DNA of 6,892 nt. Source: Promethearchaeia archaeon. GTDB lineage: Archaea; Asgardarchaeota; Lokiarchaeia; Sigyniarchaeales; SOKP01. Below, one piece after another: positions 1-5,086 of this stretch. The translations under genes and the position numbers were made by a program. A model generated the notes under the pieces. That model did no database searches. It had not been told where the DNA came from and saw nothing but the letters and a program-made list of their open reading frames with translations. The stretch lies in the NCBI GenBank assembly GCA_029856445.1, contig JAHQWY010000197.1, forward strand, positions 1 through 6,892, in the 5' to 3' direction. Each line of letters starts with the position of its first letter. The first letter of the stretch is position 1.

Positions 1-30
1 GGAATCTAAATTCTTGGAGTGAAATTATTT

Positions 31-183
31 TCATTTTATTTTTTCTAATTTAGCAAAATATTCTGAACAGGACTTACATTCTGGAATTCTACATAAAAAG
101 CTAATTTTTGGAAGAGAACAAGCCGAATAAAATGGACATTCAAATAAATCTAATGTAATCGTGAGATCTGCATTACTACTCAA
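31..183 (-). CDS. small cysteine-rich protein, 50 aa, putative zinc-binding
   Basis: A short minus-strand frame opens at TTG (183) and ends at TGA (31), encoding 50 residues. A GGGGA stretch lies 6 nt before the TTG and could act as its ribosome site; an in-frame stop further upstream leaves little room for another start. The middle of the protein holds five cysteines, C16, C22, C31, C36 and C39, with prolines at 17, 25 and 34. They form a C-P-x4-C ... C-x4-C-x2-C pattern, which looks like a small metal-binding or disulfide knuckle. The tail is lysine-rich and helical (E41 to K50). There is no signal peptide or membrane segment. Codon composition is AT-rich but the residue pattern is protein-like, not random. 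It is divergent from the reductase at 419. No function is recognised; zinc binding is inferred from cysteine spacing. The main doubt is its short length and TTG start. Confidence 0.6.
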   Translation of the reverse strand: MSSNADLTITLDLFECPFYSACSLPKISFLCRIPECKSCSEYFAKLEKIK

Positions 184-268
184 ATTATTTCCCCATATTT
201 TTTATTATTTTATGAAAATAGCAGTTGTTTGTTTATAAAAAAAAGAACAGTTCAAATTTAGTGAAATC

Positions 269-297
269 ACTTAAATGAGATCTACTTAAAAGAGATT
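269..297. repeat. tandem direct repeat, 15-bp period, possible operator
   Basis: ACTTAAATGAGATC (269-282) is followed by ACTTAAAAGAGATT (284-297). The two 14-mers match at 12 positions and are spaced by one base. A short dyad, AGTGA-AA-TCACT (260-271), overlaps its left end. The block lies in the divergent region between the small cysteine protein and the reductase, about 45-70 bp upstream of the reductase TATA-like box, where an activator or repressor site would sit. The regulatory role is inferred. Confidence 0.4.
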
Positions 298-340
298 AAA
301 TTTTAAGACGTTACAATATTTACACGATAATTTTTACTAA

Positions 341-349
341 TATAAATAA
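341..349 (+). promoter_or_regulatory. TATA-like box for the reductase gene
   Basis: TATAAATAA lies about 75 bp before the reductase ATG at 419. Transcription would then start near 370 and give a leader of about 45-50 nt. A weak AGGT ribosome site (411-414) precedes the ATG by 4 nt. The surrounding DNA is AT-rich, so chance matches are common. Confidence 0.35.
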
Positions 350-418
350 AAAATAAACTTCAATTAGAATTATTTATTTTTTGCATTAATTATATCAAAA
401 ACAATAAAAAAGGTTATT

Positions 419-1636
419 ATGAAGTATAGAAAAATGGGTTCACTTGGTTGGGATGTCTCTGCCCTCGGATTTGGGGCGATGCGATTACCAGTATTTAATC
501 CATTACAAGTAAATGAAGAAGAAGCTATCAAGATGATACGATATGCAATTGACAATGGTGTGAACTATGTTGATACAGCATATCCTTATCATAATGGACA
601 GAGTGAAATTATTGTAGGAAAAGCTTTAAAAGAAGGATACCGTGAAAAAGTGCATCTCGCAACTAAATCACCACTCTGGATGATAAAAGAAGCAGAAGAT
701 TTTGATAAATTTCTCAATGAACAAATTGAACGATTGCAAACCAAACCTGATATTTATCTTTTTCATGGATTAAATAGAAATAGATTAAAGAAGATTAAAG
801 ACCTGAAATTAATCAAAAAAATGGAAGAAGCTAAGACAAAAGGCTTAATTAAATATATAGGTTTTTCCTTTCATGATAATTATGATGTTTTTAAAGAAAT
901 TATCGATTATTATAATTGGGATTGCTGTCAAATCCAATATAATTACCTTGATATTAAATATCAAGCTGGTACTAAGGGAGTGCAATATGCAGGGAGTAAA
1001 GGCATTGCTCTGATAATTATGGAACCAATTCGTGGAGGAAAATTAGCAATTCCTGACCAGGTTTTAGAGAGAAAACCAGAAATTAAGGAAGTTCTTGATA
1101 AATCTGAAATTAAAAGAAGTATGCCTGATTGGGCTTTACAATTCGTTTGGAACCATCCAGAAGTTTCAGTAGTTTTAAGTGGGATGAGCACTATGCAACA
1201 AGTTGTGGAAAATGTCGAATCTGCAAAAAATTCAGGAATAAATACCCTAACAGAGAAAGAATTAATAACGATTTCTCAATTGCGTGAAGCATATACTAAT
1301 TATGTAATAGTCCCATGTACAAGTTGTGGATATTGCCTTCCATGTCCTAATGGAGTCAATATCCCTAATGTTCTAAGATTGGTAAATGATCTCTATTATT
1401 GGGGTGATAGGGGAAAACCTAGAATAGCTTTTTTCTATGGTAGGATGGCAAAAACAAATGAAGATTTAGAAAAAAGGAAAGCTGAGGGTGAAGAAGTTGA
1501 AGGCGCTGCTGCTTTGTGCATAGAATGTGGAGAATGTCTTGAAAAATGCCCCCAACAAATTGATATTCCATCTTATATGGAAAAAGCAAATAAAATATTC
1601 GAAAACGGAGAATCTGTTTCTAAGGTTTTCGAATAG
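419..1636 (+). CDS. aldo/keto reductase with C-terminal 2x[4Fe-4S] domain
   Basis: This is a 405-residue cytosolic oxidoreductase of the ferredoxin-containing aldo/keto reductase group. The N-terminus shows the family opening (Y3-R4-K5 ... S14-A15-L16-G17-F18-G19, M21-R22-L23-P24), which supports the ATG at 419. The TIM-barrel tetrad is readable: D52 and Y57 in the V-D-T-A-Y-P-Y-H-N-G stretch, K83 in A-T-K-S, and H116 in L-F-H-G. After about residue 295 the protein becomes a bacterial-ferredoxin-like module: C300, C303, C306, C309-P, then C367, C370, C373, C377-P, enough for two 4Fe-4S clusters. Length is near the usual 370-400 residues for this group. The substrate cannot be told; the clusters suggest electron exchange with a ferredoxin or partner. 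There is no in-frame UGA, so it is not itself a selenoprotein. Its TAG stop lies four bases before tRNA-Sec, so the two may share a transcript. Confidence 0.93.
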   Translation: MKYRKMGSLGWDVSALGFGAMRLPVFNPLQVNEEEAIKMIRYAIDNGVNYVDTAYPYHNGQSEIIVGKALKEGYREKVHLATKSPLWMIKEAEDFDKFLNEQIERLQTKPDIYLFHGLNRNRLKKIKDLKLIKKMEEAKTKGLIKYIGFSFHDNYDVFKEIIDYYNWDCCQIQYNYLDIKYQAGTKGVQYAGSKGIALIIMEPIRGGKLAIPDQVLERKPEIKEVLDKSEIKRSMPDWALQFVWNHPEVSVVLSGMSTMQQVVENVESAKNSGINTLTEKELITISQLREAYTNYVIVPCTSCGYCLPCPNGVNIPNVLRLVNDLYYWGDRGKPRIAFFYGRMAKTNEDLEKRKAEGEEVEGAAALCIECGECLEKCPQQIDIPSYMEKANKIFENGESVSKVFE

Positions 1637-1640
1637 CTAG

Positions 1641-1733
1641 GGCCCTTGACGGTGAGAGTGGTCTCTGACACTGGGCTTCAAACCCAGTTATCCTGCGGAG
1701 GGATAGGGGTTCGATTCCCCTCGAGGGCCGCCA
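1641..1733 (+). tRNA. selC: tRNA-Sec (anticodon UCA), archaeal type
   Basis: This 93-nt gene folds as a selenocysteine tRNA and not as an ordinary tRNA. The acceptor stem is 9 bp (1641-1649 with 1721-1729, one U-G pair) and the T stem is 4 bp (1706-1709 with 1717-1720, loop 1710-1716), the 9/4 arrangement of archaea and eukaryotes. The D arm can form 7 bp around a 4-nt loop (1652-1658 with 1663-1669), as in archaeal tRNA-Sec, but with a G-G mismatch (1654/1667). The anticodon stem is 6 bp (1670-1675 with 1683-1688), with loop CTTCAAA and anticodon TCA at 1678-1680. The long variable arm is TATCC/GGATA (1689-1693 with 1701-1705). The discriminator is G (1730) and CCA is encoded (1731-1733). 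It reads UGA as Sec. It starts four bases after the reductase stop and lies upstream of the SepSecS gene that acts on it. A weak A/T-rich box inside the reductase end (about 1588-1598) could be its own promoter; otherwise it is cut from the reductase transcript. Confidence 0.96.
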
Positions 1734-1758
1734 ATTTTCTCCCAGAATGCTCATCTAG

Positions 1759-1773
1759 TTTTTACTTTTTTTT
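1759..1773 (+). terminator. T-rich terminator after tRNA-Sec
   Basis: Two T runs, five Ts (1759-1763) and eight Ts (1766-1773), lie 26-40 nt past the tRNA end. T-rich tracts on the non-template strand without a strong hairpin are typical of archaeal termination. This would separate tRNA-Sec (and the reductase) from SepSecS transcription. Confidence 0.55.
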
Positions 1774-1890
1774 AAACAAATATTATGAACAATTTTTCTG
1801 ATTTCCTAAATTTATTTTAATTTAAAAATATCAAAAGAATTATTTGACAAAATGCTTTATTAATTTTATTTACTTTGTATGAATGGATAA

Positions 1891-1895
1891 GTGAT
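1891..1895 (+). promoter_or_regulatory. ribosome binding site fixing a TTG start for SepSecS
   Basis: GTGAT, complementary to the archaeal 16S tail, ends 5 nt before TTG at 1901. An in-frame TAA at 1895-1897 excludes any longer start, and the next in-frame ATG is residue 20. This supports the TTG. An A/T-rich box around 1855-1872 is a possible TATA element. Confidence 0.55.
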
Positions 1896-1900
1896 AAAGC

Positions 1901-3268
1901 TTGGTTAATTTTAACAAGATAAGTGAATTTTTTCAAAATTCTTCTATTCCTAAAAATATGCTAGATAGAGGGCAGATCGTACTTAATAATTTCATAAAAC
2001 CTATAAAAACTTTGTTTGAACAAAAGAGTGTTCCGAAAGAACCTTGGAATGACGAGCAAATTGAATTTCTCCTGCAGACTCTTTCGAATATGGACACTGA
2101 TAAAGATAGTAATGCAGCTAGAGTAGGAGAAAGAGAGGCAAGGATAGTTTCAAAACTTCATCTACAGACTTCTGCGGGATTTTGTCATGGAGTAGGAAGA
2201 AGCGGATTTTTAACAGCTCCACAACCTAAAGCACCTGGAGCATCAATCATGTATGAAATCTCTAATTATTTAGCAAGAGATATATTAAGAAATTTAGGAT
2301 TGCCAAATATAAAAGAAGTAATGGTAGTGCCATTATGCACAGGGATGTCTTTATCCTTAACATTAGGAGCTTTGAGACCAGAGGGGGATGAAAAATATTC
2401 AGATAATAAGAGAACTGTATTAGTTCCTCAAATTGACCACAATTCATTGTTAAAATCGATAGAATTCTTAGGTCTTAAATCTAAAATAATAAAAGGCAAG
2501 ATTTTTGGGGATGCAGTAAGGATTCCAATTGAGGATATAAAGACTAATATTGATGATGATTGTTTTGCGATAATATCTGTTACTAGTTTTTTTCCACCTC
2601 GAGAACCTGATAATTTAAAAGAAATTAGTAAATTAGCTCGTGATAAAAACCTTAATCATATCATTATTAATGCCTATGGCGTTCAAAGTCCAGAATGGAT
2701 GAAATTAATTCGTTCAGCCATAGATGCTGGGAGAGTTGATGCGATAATTCAATCTACTGATAAAAATTTTCTTACTCCCGTTGGTGGTGCCCTGATTGCT
2801 TCTCCCATTAAAGAAAATATAAATAAAATCAGCCAAACTTACGCTGGAAGAGCATCAGCTACACCAGTTGTCAACTTTCTAATATCTATACTCTCTTTGG
2901 GAACTAGTGGTTATAAAAAGTTGATAGAGGAACAACAACAAAACAGAAAATTGCTTGAAGATAAATTATCAATTGTAGCGAAGAATTTAAACGAGAGAAT
3001 ATTAGAAATTTATAATCCTGTAGCAGTGGCTTTATCTCTTGAAAACCTAAAGGACGAACATTTATTTGCGATTGGTGGAGCGTTATATAATCTGAGAGTC
3101 ACTGGTCCTCGGGTGTATAATCCAAAAGACAATGCATTTGGCACTTGTTGTGAAAATTATCCAACTCCATATATTGTCATGAATGCCGCAATAGGCTCAA
3201 AAAAAGAAGATATTATCTTTGCTGTTGAAAGATTTGAAAAAGCTTATAAACAAATAACTCAGAAATAG
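1901..3268 (+). CDS. spcS: O-phosphoseryl-tRNA(Sec) selenium transferase (SepSecS)
   Basis: This 455-residue PLP-dependent fold-type I enzyme converts O-phosphoseryl-tRNA(Sec) to selenocysteinyl-tRNA(Sec) using selenophosphate; it acts in the cytosol as a tetramer. Family landmarks are clear: the N-terminal helical part with R22-D-R-G-like region and P45-to-W49; R74 and R78 in A-R-V-G-E-R; the phosphate-binding stretch S91-A-G-F-C-H-G-V-G-R-S-G102; the conserved P143-L-C-T-G-M-S150; D179-H180; and the PLP lysine K288 in S-T-D-K-N-F, followed by P293-V-G-G. The C-terminal domain has G402-P-R and N411-A-F-G-T. Length fits the archaeal family. The start is TTG, set by an upstream in-frame stop. 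Its tRNA substrate lies 168 bp upstream on the same strand, a strong functional pairing. Related SepCysS and other fold-type I enzymes are unlikely because the phosphate-binding glycine-rich motif and the lysine context are those of SepSecS. Confidence 0.95.
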   Translation: MVNFNKISEFFQNSSIPKNMLDRGQIVLNNFIKPIKTLFEQKSVPKEPWNDEQIEFLLQTLSNMDTDKDSNAARVGEREARIVSKLHLQTSAGFCHGVGRSGFLTAPQPKAPGASIMYEISNYLARDILRNLGLPNIKEVMVVPLCTGMSLSLTLGALRPEGDEKYSDNKRTVLVPQIDHNSLLKSIEFLGLKSKIIKGKIFGDAVRIPIEDIKTNIDDDCFAIISVTSFFPPREPDNLKEISKLARDKNLNHIIINAYGVQSPEWMKLIRSAIDAGRVDAIIQSTDKNFLTPVGGALIASPIKENINKISQTYAGRASATPVVNFLISILSLGTSGYKKLIEEQQQNRKLLEDKLSIVAKNLNERILEIYNPVAVALSLENLKDEHLFAIGGALYNLRVTGPRVYNPKDNAFGTCCENYPTPYIVMNAAIGSKKEDIIFAVERFEKAYKQITQK

Positions 3269-3359
3269 AAATCTTCAACAGTTTTAAAAATTCTAATCAA
3301 TCAGAAATAAAAATAATTAAAAACTAGAAGTACTATATTTTAATAAAATTTGTTCTAAC

Positions 3360-3369
3360 TATATATTTA
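3360..3369 (+). promoter_or_regulatory. TATA-like box suggesting a leaderless transcript
   Basis: TATATATTTA is centred about 24-25 bp before the ATG at 3389, close to the archaeal TATA-to-start-site distance. No ribosome site is visible between them. Together these suggest that transcription starts at or next to the ATG. AT-rich context limits confidence. Confidence 0.4.
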
Positions 3370-3388
3370 AAAATTTCTAGCGAATATT

Positions 3389-4069
3389 ATGGAAAACCGA
3401 CTTTTATCCCAATTTAACGATGTTATTAGTTCGCAATGGCTTTCTAAACATATAGAAGAACCTTATGGTACCTTATTACCCAGACAGTTGTTTGAAATAG
3501 CCTATCATACGTGTAATTCTGTAGCTATGAGAAATATTTATATAAAATTATCTGCTGGTGAAGACGAAGCTGGTTCGAAAGCTGTTTTCTATTCAAATAC
3601 TAAAAAATTTACATCTATAGAAGCTTTTGGAGATTCTCTTAAAATTACAAAATACTTTAGCCCAGAAGGTACAGGGGATAAAGTCGTGACAGAAATTCAG
3701 CCTACTCTTAAGAAAAGAAAGGAGATATTTGCATCAAAGAACCAAGATTTGAAAGGTCAGATCTTAAAGAGCATTTTAGTGGAGAGAAAACTTGATGAAT
3801 GTGCTAACTTAGTTATGCTAAAAGGGAATAATCGTAGAGTTTATTTCGCAATTGGTGATGCTAGAGAATCTGCTGCTGTTATTCCCATTTTCATGGAAGC
3901 GGAAGGTGCCAGCCTTGTACAACTAGCCTTAAATAAATGGATGGAGACTGCTCAGAGATTAAACCATGAACAAAACTTTCCTGAGAATCTAATACCTGGA
4001 ATTATTAAAAATCTAACCCAAATAAAAAGATGGCTTCTTGACTTAATAAGTGCAAATTTAGATAAATAA
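3389..4069 (+). CDS. unrecognised 226-aa soluble protein
   Basis: I do not recognise this family. The protein has 226 residues, with no signal peptide and no membrane segment. The first 50 residues look helical (L5 to M47, with C42). A middle part (about 51-105) looks like beta strands (Y51-I-K-L, A65-V-F-Y, S82-L-K-I). A lysine-rich helix follows (L107 to K135). A second strand-rich stretch (L141-V-M-L, R150-V-Y-F-A-I-G) leads into two C-terminal helices (A175 to L191 and I206 to L224). Only two cysteines (C42, C138) are present and no metal or nucleotide motif is seen. The ATG at 3389 has a TATA-like box about 25 bp upstream and no ribosome site, so it is probably leaderless. It follows SepSecS on the same strand after 120 bp but probably has its own promoter, so a link to selenium is not supported. 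Confidence 0.8.
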   Translation: MENRLLSQFNDVISSQWLSKHIEEPYGTLLPRQLFEIAYHTCNSVAMRNIYIKLSAGEDEAGSKAVFYSNTKKFTSIEAFGDSLKITKYFSPEGTGDKVVTEIQPTLKKRKEIFASKNQDLKGQILKSILVERKLDECANLVMLKGNNRRVYFAIGDARESAAVIPIFMEAEGASLVQLALNKWMETAQRLNHEQNFPENLIPGIIKNLTQIKRWLLDLISANLDK

Positions 4070-4164
4070 ATGATATTTTAACCTATTGTTTGCACTTTAT
4101 TCCAAAATTCTTAAAATAACACCTAAATACATATAGAGATATTTTTCTCGAATATACAAAAAAA

Positions 4165-4184
4165 CGTGAAATTGATGTTTCACG
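4165..4184. terminator. perfect 7-bp hairpin between convergent genes
   Basis: CGTGAAA (4165-4171) and TTTCACG (4178-4184) are perfect inverted copies around a 6-nt loop. The hairpin sits 95 bp past the stop of the 226-aa gene and 26 bp past the 3' end of the minus-strand tRNA, with T-rich sequence on the tRNA side in minus-strand sense. This position suits a shared transcription end or RNA-processing hairpin. The role is inferred. Confidence 0.4.
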
Positions 4185-4246
4185 AATAATCTATTTAAAT
4201 TGAAATAAAATGGGCCATCGGGGATTTGAACCCCGGATCTCAGGTT

Positions 4247-4299
4247 TTTACTTTTTACAGACACTTAGTGAATAAATTTTTGTATGTCTGTAGGTCATT
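4247..4299 (-). other. tRNA intron at the canonical position 37/38
   Basis: About 53 nt separate A37 from A38 of the anticodon loop. The intron holds a perfect 7-bp helix, ACAGACA with TGTCTGT (4291-4285 with 4263-4257). Anticodon-loop bases TTAT can pair with GTAA near the intron's 3' end, giving a 4-bp central helix like that of the bulge-helix-bulge recognised by archaeal splicing endonuclease, although the outer bulge is imperfect. Confidence 0.65.
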
Positions 4300-4310
4300 T
4301 ATAAGACCTG

Positions 4311-4327
4311 CGCTTGTTGGCCAAGCG
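4311..4327 (-). other. probable 17-nt tRNA intron before the anticodon stem
   Basis: Between A26 (after the D stem GAGT) and the anticodon stem CAGGT lie 17 extra bases. They form a perfect hairpin, CGCTTG with CAAGCG around GCCAA. Removing them joins D and anticodon arms with normal spacing. The boundary can shift by a base without changing the mature sequence much. It could instead be an anticodon-arm mimic (see rejected items). Confidence 0.5.
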
Positions 4328-4340
4328 TACTCAAAAACCT

Positions 4341-4379
4341 TGATAACCAATTTAGAAATGGGAATGATTTTCCAATTTT
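4341..4379 (-). other. probable tRNA intron in the D loop, ends uncertain
   Basis: After AGCC of the D loop, roughly 40 bases must be removed to reach a normal D arm. CCAA (4381-4378) can pair with TTGG (4350-4347). Inside it lies an 8-bp helix (4375-4368 with 4359-4352), a bulge-helix-like fold. Several joins are possible, so the given ends are approximate; more than one small intron could lie here. Confidence 0.45.
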
Positions 4380-4507
4380 GGCTAAGCAAATGGCCCTTAT
4401 TATTAGAAGTATAAACTTACCTTTCCAAAGTATTTATTGTTGTTTCTCCTATATATTATAAATTCATTCGATGGCTTTTAATCTTGCTTGTGTTTATATT
4501 CTAATTA

Positions 4508-4537
4508 AATAAGAAAAAAGATAAATATTTTCTTATT
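4508..4537. repeat. perfect 10-bp inverted repeat upstream of the coiled-coil operon
   Basis: AATAAGAAAA (4508-4517) and TTTTCTTATT (4528-4537) are perfect inverted copies with a 10-bp spacer. The arm centres are 20 bp apart, about two helical turns, which suits a dimeric regulator binding one DNA face. It lies about 27 bp upstream of a TATA-like box and 100 bp upstream of the first coiled-coil gene. Low complexity makes chance occurrence possible. Confidence 0.4.
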
Positions 4538-4563
4538 GAATATTTTTTTATTGATGTAATCTG

Positions 4564-4575
4564 TTATATTTATAA
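4564..4575 (+). promoter_or_regulatory. TATA-like box for the coiled-coil operon
   Basis: TTATATTTATAA lies about 63-74 bp before the ATG at 4638, predicting transcription from about 4595-4600 and a leader of about 40 nt. GATGAT (4628-4633), a partial match to the archaeal ribosome site, precedes the ATG. The surrounding AT-rich DNA offers other candidates. Confidence 0.35.
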
Positions 4576-4637
4576 TTGAATAAACAAATAGAGAGTTTAT
4601 TAAATTACTGAAAATAAAATTATAAAGATGATTTACT

Positions 4638-5051
4638 ATGGCTGAGATGTTAACTGACCTTCTTCAAAATATCTATAAGAGAATTGCCCAGTTAGGCGCT
4701 TCAATACAGCAGTTAAACGATTCACTTAACCAACTCAATAAAAACATTGAAGAAAAAATTTCAAATTTAACTAATAAATTAGAAGAATTTTCTAATGAAA
4801 TAAATCTTACTCAGACTAAACACATTGATGCGGTGAAGGAAATAGGAGCAGAAACAACAAGAGAACTAAAAATAATACAAGACGGTTTGGGGCTAGATGC
4901 CCTTAAAAATTTAATTAAAAAACTCGAAGATTTTTCAAATCTTTCTGAGGGAATTCTTAATCAAGATACTGTGAATTTATTATTATCGGAAGCAATCGAT
5001 TCTGTAAAAATATTGAAAGAATCTCTCAAAGAAGAAGAAGTAGTAGAATAA
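4638..5051 (+). CDS. small coiled-coil protein, 137 aa (operon gene 1)
   Basis: The protein is almost wholly helical and soluble, with no cysteine, proline-free core, signal peptide or membrane segment. Residues about 5-55 show heptad spacing of Ile/Leu with Gln, Asn and Glu (I12, I16, L19, I23, L26, L30, L33, I37, I41, L44, L48), a good coiled coil. A second helical part (about 75-130) includes L84-G-L-D-A-L-K and a C-terminal acidic tail (E132 to E137). The N-terminal pattern M-A-E-x-L-x-D with a following Gln/Asn-rich coiled coil is repeated in the next gene product, so the two may be diverged paralogues or partners in a hetero-coiled coil. The ATG at 4638 follows a weak GATGAT ribosome site. 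The next gene starts 35 bp downstream. I do not recognise a named family; a structural or tethering role is only an inference from the coiled coil. Confidence 0.85.
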   Translation: MAEMLTDLLQNIYKRIAQLGASIQQLNDSLNQLNKNIEEKISNLTNKLEEFSNEINLTQTKHIDAVKEIGAETTRELKIIQDGLGLDALKNLIKKLEDFSNLSEGILNQDTVNLLLSEAIDSVKILKESLKEEEVVE

Positions 5052-5073
5052 AAATATATAAAAAAAATAATAT

Positions 5074-5079
5074 AGGTGA
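5074..5079 (+). promoter_or_regulatory. ribosome binding site deciding a TTG start
   Basis: AGGTGA ends 7 nt before TTG at 5087. No ATG or GTG in frame lies nearer this site; the next in-frame ATG is residue 9. The close match to the archaeal ribosome site supports the TTG and the M-A-E start, which matches the previous gene product. Confidence 0.7.
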
Positions 5080-5086
5080 AATATAA

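Larger units (their letters stand above)
4211..4396 (-). tRNA. tRNA-Ile (UAU), interrupted by two or three introns
   Basis: Read on the minus strand, the 186-bp gene starts GGGCCAT (4396-4390) and ends ATGGCCC plus discriminator A (4218-4211), a perfect 7-bp acceptor stem. The T arm is CGGGG-TTCAAAT-CCCCG, preceded by the variable loop AGATC. The anticodon stem CAGGT (4310-4306) pairs with ACCTG (4245-4241) across an interrupted loop that reads C-T-T-A-T-A-A, giving U33 and anticodon UAU (4303-4301). GCTTAGCC after the acceptor is the 5' D stem and start of the D loop; GAGT (4332-4329) is the 3' D stem. The D pairing is weak, with G-U ends around C-G and U-A. A mature tRNA of about 75 nt leaves about 110 nt of intron. 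No CCA is encoded. Acceptor, A73 and loop fit isoleucine; the introns' exact ends are not settled, so isotype is likely but not proven. A TATA-like AATAAATA (4431-4438) lies upstream. Confidence 0.8.

Noticed and set aside
370..555. 61-aa minus-strand ORF over the reductase start
   Set aside because: It is antisense to the conserved N-terminus of the aldo/keto reductase and has no recognisable features.
961..1191. 76-aa minus-strand ORF within the reductase
   Set aside because: It is a shadow of the well-supported reductase frame.
419..1636. Reductase as a selenoprotein, because it adjoins tRNA-Sec
   Set aside because: The frame has no internal UGA and ends with TAG; the region after it is the tRNA itself and not a SECIS element.
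2262..2447. 61-aa minus-strand ORF within SepSecS
   Set aside because: It is a shadow of the SepSecS frame, with low-complexity Leu-rich translation.
4165..4184. Hairpin after the 226-aa gene as a SECIS element
   Set aside because: It has a 7-bp stem with a 6-nt loop, without the internal purine bulge of archaeal SECIS, and the upstream gene has no in-frame UGA.
4311..4327. Hairpin CGCTTG-GCCAA-CAAGCG as the true anticodon arm (CCA, tryptophan)
   Set aside because: A 5-bp stem with 7-nt loop does place CCA at 34-36, but position 33 would be G where U is nearly universal, and the variable loop would then need a long intron. The UAU parse gives U33 and a matching 3' stem.
4226..4414. 62-aa plus-strand ORF
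   Set aside because: It lies over the minus-strand tRNA exons and introns, whose stems explain the sequence; the translation shows no domain and it has no ribosome site.
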